Assembly: GCF_026210795.1 (NCBI RefSeq)
Contig: NC_089451.1
Location: 1,534,001-1,598,000, forward strand
From: Rhizophagus irregularis
Taxonomy: Eukaryota > Glomeromycota > Glomeromycetes > Glomerales > Glomeraceae
DNA: 64,000 nucleotides
Direction: 5' to 3'
The translations under genes were made by a program, and so were the position numbers. The notes under the pieces were generated by a model. The model saw nothing but the letters and a program-made list of their open reading frames with translations, was not told the DNA's origin and ran no database searches. Position 1 is the first letter of the stretch. Each line of letters opens with the position of its first letter. Shown one piece after another: positions 1 to 12,500 of the stretch.

Positions 1-3000
1 TTTAGTTGGTAAGTTATAAGTTATTTATTTTAATTATATTGTTACTTATTTATATAATATTTATATATAATTTAAATTAACTAAATTCTTTATTTAAAAA
101 ATTATTTAATAATATAGAGCGTAAGTTATTTATTTAATTCCATTGTTACATATTTATATAATATTTTTATATTTTTTACATAATTTTAACTAATAAATTC
201 TTTATTTAAAAAATTATTTAATAATATAGAGTGTGAGTTATTTATTTAATTCTATTATTACTTATTTATATAATATTTATATATAATTTAAACTAACTAA
301 ATTCTTTATTTAAAAAATTATTAAATAATATAGTTCGTAAGTTATTTATTTAATTCTATTATTACTTTATTGTTATAATATTTATATATAATTTAAACTA
401 ATTAAATTCTTTATTTAAAAAATTATTTAATAATATAGGGAGTAAGTTATTTATTTAATACTATTATTATTTATTTGATATTTATTTATAATTTAAACTA
501 ATTAAATTCTTTATTTAAAAATTATTTAATAATATAGGGTGTAAGTTATTTAATTAATTTTATTATTACTTATTTATATAATATTTATATAACTTAAACT
601 AACAAAATTTTTTATTTAAATAGGTTGTAAGTAATAAGTTATAAGTTATTTATTTAATTCTATTATTATTTGTTATATAATATTTATATATAATTTAAAT
701 TAACTAAATTCTTTATTTAAATAGATCGTAAGTTATAAGTTATTTATTTAGTTCTATTATTACTTATTTACATATAATATAAATTAACTAAATTCTTTAT
801 TTAAAAAATTATTTAATAATATAGAAGGTAAGTTATTTATTTAATTCTATTATTACTTACTTATATAATACTTGCATATAATTTAAATTAACCAAATTCT
901 TTATTTAAATAGATCGTAAGTTATAAGTTATTTATTTAATTCTATTATTACTTATTATAATATTTACAATTAATTAAAACTAACTAAATTCTTTATTTAA
1001 AAAATTATTTAATAATATATATAGGGAGTAAGTTATTTATTTAATTACTTATTTATATAATATTTATATATAATTTAAATTCTTTATTTAAATAATTTTG
1101 TAATTTCTTTTACTAGTTGGTAAGTTATAAATTATTTATTTAATTCTATTATTACTTGTTATATAATAATTTAAACTAACTAAATTCTTCATTTAAAAAA
1201 TTATTTTGTAATTTCTTTTAGTTGGTAAGTTATTTATTTAATTCTATTATTACTTATTTATATAACATTTGCATATAATTTAAATTAACTAAATTCTTTA
1301 TTTAAAAAATGATTTAATAATATAGAGGGTAAGTTATTTAATTCTATTATTACTTTATTTATATAATACTTATATATAATTTAAACTAACCAAATTTTTT
1401 ATTTAAATAGATCGTAAGTTATAAGTTATTTATTTAATTTTATTATTACTTATTTATATAATATTTACATATAATTTAAATTAATTAAATTCTTTATTTA
1501 AATAGATTGTAAGTTTATTTAATTCTATTATTACTTATTTATATATTACTTATTCATATAATTTACATATATTTAAATTAACTAAATTCTTTATTTAAAT
1601 AGATCGTAAGTTATAAGTTATAAGTTATTTAATTTCATTATTACTTATTTATATAATATTTATATATAATTTAAACTAACTAAATTCTTTATTTAAATAG
1701 ATTGTAAGTTATAAGTTATAAGTTACATAATTCTATTATTATTTATTTAAATAACTAAATTCTTTATTTAAAAAATTATTTAATAATATAGGGGGTAAGT
1801 TATTTATTTTATTCTATTATTACTTATTTATATAATACTCCTATGTAATTTAAATAAATAAATTAACTAAATTCTTTATTTAAATAGATGGTAAGTTATA
1901 AGTTTTTTAATTAGTTCTATTATTACTTATTTATATAATATTTACATATAATTTCAATTAACTAAATTCTTTATTTAAATAGATTGTAAGTTATAAGTTA
2001 TTTATTTAATTCTATTATTACTTATTTATATATTACTTACTATTTATATAATATTTACATATAATCTAAACTAACTAAATTCTTTATTTAAATAGATCGT
2101 AAGTTATAAGTTATTTATTTAGTTCTATTATTACTTATTTATATAAAAGTTTATATATAATTTAAACCAACTAAATTCTTTATTTAAAAAATTATTTAAT
2201 AATATAGGGGGTAAGTTATTTATTTATTCTATTATTATTTTATATAATATTTATATATAATTAATATTAACTAATAACTAACTAAATTCTTTATATAAAA
2301 AATTATTTAATAATTTTAATAATATAGAGTGTAAGTTATTTATTTAATTTATTTATATAATATTTATATATAATTTAAACTAATTAAATTCTTTATTGAA
2401 AAAATTATTTGTAATTACTTTTAGTTGGTAAATTATGAGTTATTTATTTAATTCTATTATTACTTATATTACTTATTTATATAATATCTATATATGATCT
2501 AAACTAATTTATTTAAATTATTTTGTAAATTTCTTTACAGTTCGTAAGTTATAAGTACTTATTTATATAATATTTATATATAATTTAAACTAACCAAATT
2601 CTTTATTTAAAATTATTTAATAATATAGAGCGTAAGTTATTTATTTAATTCTATTATTACTTATTTATATAATTTTATATATAATTTAAACTAACTAAAT
2701 TCTTTATTTAAAAAATTATTTAATAATATAGGGGGTAAGTTATTTACTTAATTCTATTATTACTTATTTATATAATATTTACTTATAATTTAAACTAACT
2801 AAATTTTTCATTTAAAAAATTATTTAATAATATAGATGGTAAGTTATTTATTTATAATATTTACATATAATTTATACTAACTAAATTCTTTATTTAAAAA
2901 ATTATTTAATGATATAGAGGGTAAGTTATAAGTTATTTGATTTTATTATTACTTATTTATAAATATTTACATATAATTTAAATTAATTAAATTCTTTATC

Positions 3001-4700
3001 AAAAAAATAATTAATAATATAGAGAGTAAGTTATTATTTAATTTTATTATTACTTATTCATATTACTTATTTATATAATATTTACATATAATCTAAATTA
3101 ACTAAATTCTTTATTTAAAAATTATATAGAGGGTAAATTATTTATTACTTATTTATATAATATTTATATAAAATTTAAACTAATTAAATACTTTATTTAA
3201 AAAATTATTTAATAATATAGAGTGTAAGTAATTTATTTAATTCACTATTACTTATTATTATATAATATTTATATATAATTAAATTAACTAATTCTTTATT
3301 CTTTATGTAAATAGATCGTAAGTTATAAGTTATTTACTTAATTCTATTATTACTTATTTAAACTAACTAAATTCTTTATTTGAAATTATTTAATAATATA
3401 GAGCGTAAGTTATTTATTTAATTCTACTTATTTATAATATTTATATATAATTTAAGCTTAATTAAATTCTTTATTTAAATAGATTGTAAGTTATAAGTTA
3501 TTTATTTAATTTATTATTACTTATTTATATATTACTTATTTATATATTACTTATTTATATATCACTTATTTATATATTACTTATTTATATAATATTTACA
3601 TATAATTACATTATTTTGTAATTTCTTTTAGTTGGTATGTTATAAGTTATTTATTTAATTCTATTATTACTTATTTATATATATTTTAACTGAAACTAAC
3701 TAAATTCTTTATTTAAAAATTATATAGAGAGTAAGTTATTTATTTAATTCTACTATTACTTATTTATATAATATTTATATATAATTTAACTTATTTAAAA
3801 AATTATTTAATAAACAATAATATAGGGAGTAATTTATTTATTTAATTCTATTATTACTTATTTATATAATGTTTGCATATAATTCATATAATTTGAACTA
3901 ACTAAATTCTTTATTCAAAAAAATGTTTAATAATATAGGGAGTAAGTTATTTATTTATTGCAGTTTTCAGAATTCTGTGTACATTGTGATGATTGGGTGA
4001 TTATGATTGCAGGATGATTAATCTAATAATTTTTTATTAGATGATCTATAGGGGGTAGCACAATTTTGAAAAGTGTGATAATTCTATTATTACTTATTTA
4101 TATAATACTTACATATAATTTAAACTAACCTAAATTCTTTATTTAAAAAATTATAAATAATATAGAAAGTAAGTTATTTATTTCTATTGTTACTTATTTA
4201 TATAATATTTAGTATTTACATATAATTTAAGCTAACTAAATTCTTTATTTAAAAAATTATTTATAATATAGAGTGTAGGTTATTTATTTAATTCTATTAT
4301 TACTTATTTATATTATATTTACATATAATTTAAATTAATTAAATTCTTTATTTAAAAACTTAATAATATAGGGAGTAAGTTAACTATTTAATTTTATTAT
4401 TACTTATTTATATAATATTTACATATAGTTTAAACTAACTGAATTCTTTATTCTTTATTTAAATAGATGGTAAGTTATAAGTTATTTATTTAATTTATTA
4501 TTATTTATTTATATAATATTTACACATAATTTAAACTAAATTCTTTATTTAAAATTCTTTATTTAAAAAATGTTTAATAATATAGGGTGTAAGTTATTTA
4601 TTTAGTTCTATTATTATTTATTTATATAATATTTATATATAATTTAAACTAACTAAATTCTTTATTAAAAAAATTATTCAATAATATAGCTTGTAAGTTT
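1..4700. repeat. AT-rich satellite array, about 90-104 bp units
   Basis: The whole stretch is a head-to-tail array. The long unit reads roughly gtaagttatttatttaattc, tattattacttatttatata, atatttatatataatttaaa, ctaactaaattctttattta, then an aaaattatttaataatatag block of variable ending. A shorter unit replaces the last block with aaatagatcgtaagttataa. A third variant contains ttttgtaatttcttttagtt. I estimate about 45 copies. Copies differ by small indels and substitutions, so the array is not freshly homogenised. No open reading frame is sustained. It runs directly up to the 5' end of the kinase fragment at 4942 and is interrupted once by a MITE at 3958-4078. The role is unknown; no telomere-type repeat is visible. 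Confidence 0.95.
3958..4078. mobile_element. TA-flanked MITE copy 1 (Tc1/mariner-like, non-autonomous)
   Basis: A 121-bp non-satellite insert sits between two TA dinucleotides (3956-3957 and 4079-4080). Removing it with one TA restores the satellite consensus tttatttaattctatt exactly. The ends are imperfect inverted repeats: ttgcagttttcagaattctg at the left, and the reverse complement of the right end reads tcacacttttcaaaattgtg (15 of 20 match). The same ends bound the element at 29590-29760. TA duplication is typical of Tc1/mariner-class elements, but no transposase is present, so the class is inferred. Confidence 0.85.
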
Positions 4701-4941
4701 ATTTGTTTTTTTTATTGTTATATATTTTATAAATATTTATTTGTTAATTATATCCTTTCATATAAAATTTCTTTACTTTAGTTAGTAAGTTGTGAAATAT
4801 AGGTTATTATTATATATATTTATGAAAAAACTAAGACATATTATATTAAATTTCTATTTAAATTTTAGAGTAAGTGTTGTTCAATCTTAAATTTTTAATA
4901 TAAACTTTAATAGTAATTTTAATTATTTAAATTTATTATAG

Positions 4942-6212
4942 ATTTGGAAAAAGTGGAAATACAATTATAGACAATTTTATTCTTGAAGCAAATTTACTAT
5001 GGATTCCTTATGATAAATTTAAGAATGTTGAATATCTTGATAAAGGAGGATTTGGTACTATATACAAGGCTATTTGGTTTTATAATAATAAAGATAATGA
5101 AGTAACCCTTAAACTTCATAATAATTTAAGTGAAAATTTGAATGAATTTTTGAATGAAGTATGATAATATATTATTTATTTTTTTTTTAATTTAACTTAT
5201 AATTTATTTATATTAATATATTATTATTATTTTATAGTGGAAATATCATAATAGTTGTTTATCATTAGATATTATCTATTTTTATGGGTTTACAAAAGAC
5301 CCAGATACTTTGAAATATATGGTGGTAATGAATTATGCAAACAAAGGTAATTTAAGAGGAAATTTAACAAGAATAGTCAAAAGTAAATGGTATCAAAAAT
5401 TATATATGTTATTTGAAACTATTTCTGGACTTAATAATATACATAGGCAAGAGCTTATTCATTGTGATATTCATGATGGTAATATTTTAAATCATGATGA
5501 AAGTAAAATTTATATTAGTGATTTAGGGTTATGTAAACCTGTAAAATCATTTTTGAAAAAATATGATATTTATGGTGTTATGCCATTTATGGCACCTGAA
5601 GTTTTAAGAGGCAATCCTTATACTCCAGCTAGTGATATATATAGTTTTTCTATGATTATGTGGGAATTTACATCTGGAACACCACCATTTAATAATAGAG
5701 CACATGATATTCAACTTACTTTAAGTATTTGTAAAGGTGAACGTCCTGAAATTATTGAAAATACTCCACAATGTTATGTAGAATTGATGAAAAAGTGTTG
5801 GGATGAAACCCCATTAAAAAGACCATCTTCTGAAGAAGTGTTAAATATTATTAAAGAATGGATATCCCTTCCATATGATATAAAAGTTGAAGATGTTAAT
5901 GAAAAATTAAAATACAATATTATGGAATTTGTAAATGCACCAATTGGGCATAACAATAATCTTGCTACTGAATCTCATTCACAGGCATATTATAAAAGTC
6001 GCTTAATTGATTTTACTAGTAAACAATTGAATGAAATTCTTGAAAATGTAGATTTACAAGCTTATTATTCAAGCCAATCTACTAGTGGAAAAGTGAACAA
6101 AATTCTTGAAAGTGAAGATTCACAAGCTAATGTAAAAATGAATGAAATGCTATTAAGTACTAGTGAAGATTTGGATGATTGTATAGTTAATTTGGATTCA
6201 TTAGGTACGTAA
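4942..6212 (+). CDS. 5'-truncated TKL-type protein kinase
   Basis: Exons are 4942-5158 and 5238-6212, with a GT..AG phase-0 intron at 5159-5237. The reading starts inside the family signature (SGNTIIDNFI, WIPYDKF) and covers the glycine loop DKGGFGTIYKAIW, the VAIK-type lysine in VTLKLHNN, a catalytic loop HCDIHDGN (HRD changed to HCD, Asp kept), DLG in place of DFG, and MAPEVL. It ends in a low-complexity tail with repeated LNEILE / VNKILE / MNEML segments. The Cys-rich N-terminus and NWT motif of its paralogues are missing, because satellite DNA abuts the first exon. A consensus donor gtaagt at 4870 follows an ATG at 4822, but its phase does not fit. The last codons read TTAG before GTACGT, so a further 3' exon is possible. 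Kinase class is confident; expression and completeness are not. The ATG at 5310 is internal to the domain. Confidence 0.75.
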
Positions 6213-6830
6213 TATCTGATAGTATATAAAAAGAATTAATTTTGCAAATTATTTATGTGTTATTAATTTGATTTATTTATTTATTTAAATATTAAACCAG
6301 ATAAAAAATAACCATTTATTTTGTGTTTTTATAAGAATTTATAGTTTTTTTTGGGTGATATTTGGTGTTATACATTTAACAGAAATTGTTGCTTAGATTT
6401 ATTTAAACACTGGGACTAGAATACTAGTAAAATATTTACAAGATTCTTAGTTTGTAATTTAAATAATTCCTTTTTTTTTTATATTTTATCCATATATGTA
6501 TTCTCTTTTTTTAGAATTATTTAAACACTAAGGCTAGAGTAGTAAATATTTTACAAATTTCTTAGTTTGTAATTTAAATAAATTTTTTTTAACTTTTCCA
6601 ATTATTAAATATAAATTATCAAAGTAATAATATAAGTATATAAAACCATTTCCAATGCATAAAATTAAAAATAAATAATATCAAATTTTTTATACTTATT
6701 TCAATGGTTAATTGTATTTAATTTATATTATTGACTTTATATTTTTGATATTATTTAAATTTTAAAACCTGAAAAAATATTCTCAATTTTTTTAAGAAAT
6801 TATATTATTAATACAAGACATTTATTACAA
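6213..6830. repeat. 3' flank of kinase with about 80-bp tandem duplication
   Basis: Two related blocks, roughly 6391-6480 and 6511-6595, share ttatttaaacactnngnctagagt, atattttacaa and tcttagtttgtaatttaaat. Each block is preceded by an acceptor-like ttag, so they may be duplicated candidate terminal exons of the upstream kinase. The same flank is recognisable after the kinase pseudogene at about 47820-47930. The remainder is AT-rich with no gene visible. Confidence 0.6.
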
Positions 6831-7006
6831 CTAGAGATCACATTGCAGTCTCAGCTCAGTTTTTTCATGCAAACTGAGAAACTAAATTTTTTATATTGGG
6901 TTGAACTCAGTTTCTGAACTATTTTGTTTTCTTAAACTCAGTTTATTTATTAAATTAATAAAATTTACAAATGTTATTAGTTGCATAAACTTGATTAATG
7001 AATTTA

Positions 7007-7320
7007 TTATAGTAAAAAAAATAAAATCCAAATTAGATTTACTACATTTTTTTTCAATCCATGATTTGCTGTTTCTGGATTAAGACAATTTCTTGTTTTA
7101 GTATTAATATTACCTACTACAGAAAAAGCCTGTTCACATGCCACACTCATTGCTTGTATAGCTAAATAATCACACAAAATCTTTGCTAATGCTGGAAATT
7201 CATGCTTCATGGATTTCCACCAATCAAAGAAATGGTTTTGTATTTTCATCAACCTGTAATGCCAAATATCTATCCGATTTATCTGAAATATTTGGAACAG
7301 AACTCGTAGTACTTGCTAAA
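7007..7320 (-). pseudogene. hAT transposase C-terminal dimerisation domain, broken
   Basis: On the minus strand the reading gives WWKSMKHEFPALAKILCDY, then LAIQAMSVACEQAFSVVGN and TKTRNCLNPETA. This is the hAT family C-terminal dimerisation signature (W..., L..A...L.IPATS...ER.FS..G.., R..L.P). The residues just before it (NISDKSDRYLALQVDENTKPF) lie in another frame, so a one-base indel near 7228 breaks the gene. Nothing recognisable of the catalytic region is attached. The decayed remains of a hAT element are more likely than a host gene. Confidence 0.8.
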
Positions 7321-7329
7321 GAAATATCT

Positions 7330-9569
7330 AGAAGTGTAAACATTTTTCAATCTTTGAAAATATTAATAAGGAATCTCATCTTCTTCAACATTATGATTTT
7401 CAGGAATAGTTACATGATGGTAATTGGTTAATAAAGAAGTTACTGCAGAAATAGCTTCAAGTTGCTGATGTTCCAACTACAAAGAGAGAGAGTTTGTATC
7501 AGGAATCAAGAACTGTTGATTAATTAATTAATTATACTCCAATACATTATATTATTTTTCAGAAATTACATGCCTTAAAGCTGGTATGAATAAGTAATAA
7601 AACTATTGTAAAATAACATAAAAGTGTTAATAAACTTATGGTACTTGCTAGTTTGGATAAAAATTTAGCTTTTATAGGACTTAAGTTTATAAAATATTTG
7701 TTTAATCAAATACTGTAAGTTAGGTTCTATAACCCATTTAAAATATAAACTATGTTATTTAAAATGAAAATGAATGATAATTATTATAAACTGTCATTGT
7801 AAAAAATCATAAGTCTATAACTAGTTTAAAAATTACTTTAAAGAATCGATTATGCTTGTTTTAATACATGATCCGTCTGATCTGATCTATTTCATATTTA
7901 TCATATCATAATTAAGGAAATTTGCTGATTGACCTTCTTGACTACGATAACCAATCTTTAAACTAATACATTTCCGGTTAATTAAAATTTTAACTGGATT
8001 TTTATTCTGATGGATTAATTTCGCAGTTCGGGTGATAAAATCAAAATAAAATATTTTTTTGAATAAATATATGCTTTTAAGTTAATTCTAAGGTATACTG
8101 TTACACAAAGTAACGAAAGTATTACATAAAGCGCAATAGGAACAATAATAATTTTTATTTGTTTTTATTATATAGTAATTTGATAAATACTTGGTTTAAG
8201 CCAAAATACAATAAATTGTTTCTTAGTAATATTGATAATACCTGTTATGGGATCTCACTTTATACAATAACTTTTTTTTATGTAAAATATGAATTAATTA
8301 AAAATATACAATTTTCATAAAAAATTTTTATTGAATCTTAAAATACTTTTATAATATTCGAAGCTATTGTTCTGTATAAATTTTTAACATCTTACTTTAG
8401 AAATTATACAAATTAAAATTATTATACAGATAAGAAATAAGTTTTTTTGCTAGAAAAATGAGTTTTTTACATTTTATTTTACATTAAACGATTTTAAAGT
8501 TTCGCAAATGTTCAATTGATAGTCTATCAGGTGATTTCTTGAATCCGCCGATGTGAATCTTATACTAAGATTTCTAAATACTAGGTTAAGCTATGATAAC
8601 ATTAGTTAATTTTGTTTATAGAAAGTTTGTATTAAATATGAGAATTTTTTAAGTTTTTTTTCCGATAAAATCATGTCTTGGCTCAGCTCCAAGCTACCTT
8701 AAGGCTTGGTTGGATTAGCTTAAAGTTGGCTCTAAACGAGCTGAGTTTTATGCGTATTGCTTGATATTAAATTACAAAAATTATATTTCACACCACCACA
8801 GTTATATATGATTTATGTATTTTTTTATTTGTTACCCTTACTTTTTATTATATGTTATTAATAGTCTAGCTGAGCTGATTCTATTAATTTAATAATTATA
8901 TTTCACATCAAATTGATTAATGCTGTAGCATATACTTCACTTATATTCTTATAAGTTTTATGATTTTTTTTTTCATTTCACAAAATTTCTAGTACAAAAA
9001 AAATATAGTATTATTCAAATTCTTTTTTCTGACCACTTTTAAAGATACTGAGCAATTTTAATTAGTACAACTTGTTTAGTTTAGACTATAGTTTTTGTGA
9101 AATCACATATTATGGTTTCAGCACCAGTGGTGTATGTCATTTTTAAAATGACTTTAAATTAGAATAAATACATTAATAAGTTATTACAAAATTTTTAAGT
9201 AAAATTATTTATACAACAATTTTTAAATCTTATCATATTTTTTAGGATAAAATAATACACAAAAAATTTTATTTATATCAAAAATATAATATAATAGATC
9301 ATTAAAATTTAAAATCCTGTTTAGCGTGATTCTCACTAATTTAATTATATAAAAAAAAAAATGCTATTCCATTAATTCGGAAAAGCAAAAAAAAAAAGTA
9401 AAATGAAATAAATACAAGCAAATCAAATACTATATTTCAAAATACGCTTAATAAAAGTTAACACTAAACAGAATTTTAAACTTTAATGGTGTAAAGAAAA
9501 AAGAAAAATTTGAAAAATAATGATGTTTTATCAAAAATGTTATACTGCAAATACTGTAACATAGTAATG
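7330..9569. other. Gene-free AT-rich stretch
   Basis: I see only AT-rich sequence with homopolymer runs and short stop-rich frames. No domain, RNA gene or clear repeat was recognised. Confidence 0.5.
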
Positions 9570-12500
9570 CTAACTTAAGGTGTTAATTACTTTCGAATTA
9601 TTATCATTATAAAAGCCCATTTCTGCACTTTTAAAATCTCTATTTGAATCTAAAACAAAAAAAAATAAATCAATAAATAAAATAATATATTAATTTAGAT
9701 ATGGATAAAAAAACAATATTACTAATAATTCTTCAACAAATTGGATAAATTTAACCTTAATCAATATTCAATTAAGAAATATCAATTCGATAACATTCTA
9801 AAGATTCTATTTAATAAATAAAAAATTTATTAGTATCTTTAACAAATGATTTATATTTATTATTAATTAATACCTGAAAATTCCTTGCTTATTATATTAT
9901 CATTTTGTTCGTAATAATCATCAGAATTTTTTGGTTCAGGAAGATTATTGAAATTGAGTAACCTACTTTCATACGATAATCCTAAATTAGTTAAAGGTAT
10001 GGTGCTATTTGGTGAGTTGTTGTTAATATTATCTGCATCTTCAATTTGTGTTCGCAATACTACTGTTTGTTTATCACTTGGGTTACATAGCCATGTATAT
10101 AAAATATTATCAATTTCTTCTGTTTTTGGCCGTTTTGATGGATCGGAATCTAAGCATCTTTTAATTAATTGTACAATTAATTGAGGTACTTTAATATTAA
10201 ACCTTGGTCTAAGTCCTTTACAGATTTTTATTGCTAAAATTTCATCATGGCTAATGTTATCATATGGGCGTAATCCAGAAATTACTTCATACATAATTAT
10301 ACCAAAACTATAAATATCAGCAGCCTTGGTATAATTTTTTCCTCTTAAGATTTCAGGAGCTATGTAAGGTAAATTACCATAAATTGAATTTTCTGATGCA
10401 TCATAATTTGCAGGTTTGCATAATCCCATATCAGTTATAACTGTTTTATATTTAAGCTTTAATATATTACCAATATGCAAATCACGATGAAATAATTCCT
10501 TATTATGGATACATCTAAGTCCAAGCATAGCATCTTGTAAATAACCAATATTTTTGTCCCAATTTAATCTACTATAATGTTTATCCAAATAATCTCGTAA
10601 ACTTCCATCTTCTGCATAATCTAAAATCATCATATAATCTTTTGTCTTTGGGTCCTGAGTTATTCCATAAAATTCAATAATAAAATTATTGTTTATTTTT
10701 CCTTTATTATGTAACATAATCTATATGAAAGTAGGGTTACAAATATATTAGTAAAATTAACAATTTCAAATTTAAATATTTAAATAAATTAATAAAATTA
10801 ATATACCTCATTCATAAATTTTAAGGTAACATCTTTTGAATTATTTAAACTTTTTAGAGCTATAACCATATTTTTATTATTTCTTTCCCAATTTTGATAA
10901 TATTCATCCCATTTATCCATATACCCATCAATCCAATTTGCTTTATATATTTTGCCAAATCCTCCCTTTGTAATATATTTAATATCATACAATCTATCAT
11001 AAGATATCCATTCTAATGCTTTTTTAAATACTTCATAATTTTCATGAACTGATAACTGAGTATCTTGAATAAATTTATCAATATTATCATTATCACTAGT
11101 CCAATTTTCAAAATTTTGTTGAAAATGAATTGCATTACATATGTAATTACATTTTTTACATTTACCATATTTATCAATATATTTATAATACAAAACCTTC
11201 ATATAATTATTTGTTTCAGGATTTTGAGTTATTCCATAAAATTCATGATCTGTTTTAATCTAATAAATGTAGTACTATTAGTAAAATTAAGAATTTCAAA
11301 TTTTCATTAAATAATAAATTAATTATACCTCTTTCATAAATTCTAATGTAATATTTTTTGGATCATTTAATATTTTAAGTATCACAATCATATTATTACT
11401 ATTTCTTTTCCAATTTTGATTTTCGTCATCCCATTCATAAATACATCCATCAATCCAATTTGCTTTATAAGTTTCACCAAATCTGCTTTTTATAATGTTA
11501 TTAAATCTATCATATGGTATCCATTCTAATGCTGATTTAGCATTATTATGAGCTGATAACTGAGTTTCTTGAATAAATTTATCAATATTATCATTACCAC
11601 TAGTCCAATTTTCAAAATTTTGTTGAAAATGAATTGTATTACATATATAATTACATTTTTTACATCTATTATTCAGAACCATCATATAATTATTTGTTTC
11701 AGGATTTTGAGTTATTCCATAAGGTCCATTAATCTACAAGTATAATAACATATATTAGTAAAATTAAGAATTTCACATTTTCATTAAATAATAAATTAAT
11801 TATACCTCATTCATAAATTCTAATGTAATATTTTTTGGATCATTTAATATTTTAAGTATCACAATCATATTATTACTATTTCTTTTCCAATTTTGATTTT
11901 CATCATCCCATTCATAAATACATCCATCAATCCAATTTGCTCTATAAGTTTCACCAAATCTGCTTTTTATAGTGTTATTAAATCTATCATATGGTATCCA
12001 TTCTAATGCTGATTTAGCATTATTATGAGCTGATAACTGAGTTTCTTGAATAAATTTATCAACATTATCATTACCACTAGTCCAATTTTCAAAATTTTGT
12101 TGAAAATGAATTGTATTACATGTATAATTACATTTTTTACATTTATTATTCAGAACCATCATATAATTATTTGTTTCAGGATTTTGAGTTATTCCATAAT
12201 ATTTATGATCTGTTTTAATCTAATAAATATAGTATTAGTAAAATTAAGAATTTCAAATTTTAATTAAATAATAAATTAATTATACCTCATTCATAAATTC
12301 TAATGTAATATTTTTTGGATCATTTAATATTTTAAGTATCACAATCATATTATTACTATTTCTTTTCCAATTTTGATTTTCGTCATCCCATTCATAAATA
12401 CATCCATCAATCCAATTTGCTCTATAAGTTTCACCAAATCTGCTTTTTATAGTGTTATTAAATCTATCATAGGGTATCCATTCTAATGCTGATTTATTAT

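Noticed and set aside
1-4700. CRISPR-like or regularly spaced array
   Set aside because: Units are contiguous AT-rich satellite without unique spacers, in a eukaryotic context.
4822-4870. ATG plus consensus donor gtaagt as first exon of the 5-kb kinase
   Set aside because: The joined phase gives an immediate stop, and the needed alternative frame also contains a stop just upstream.
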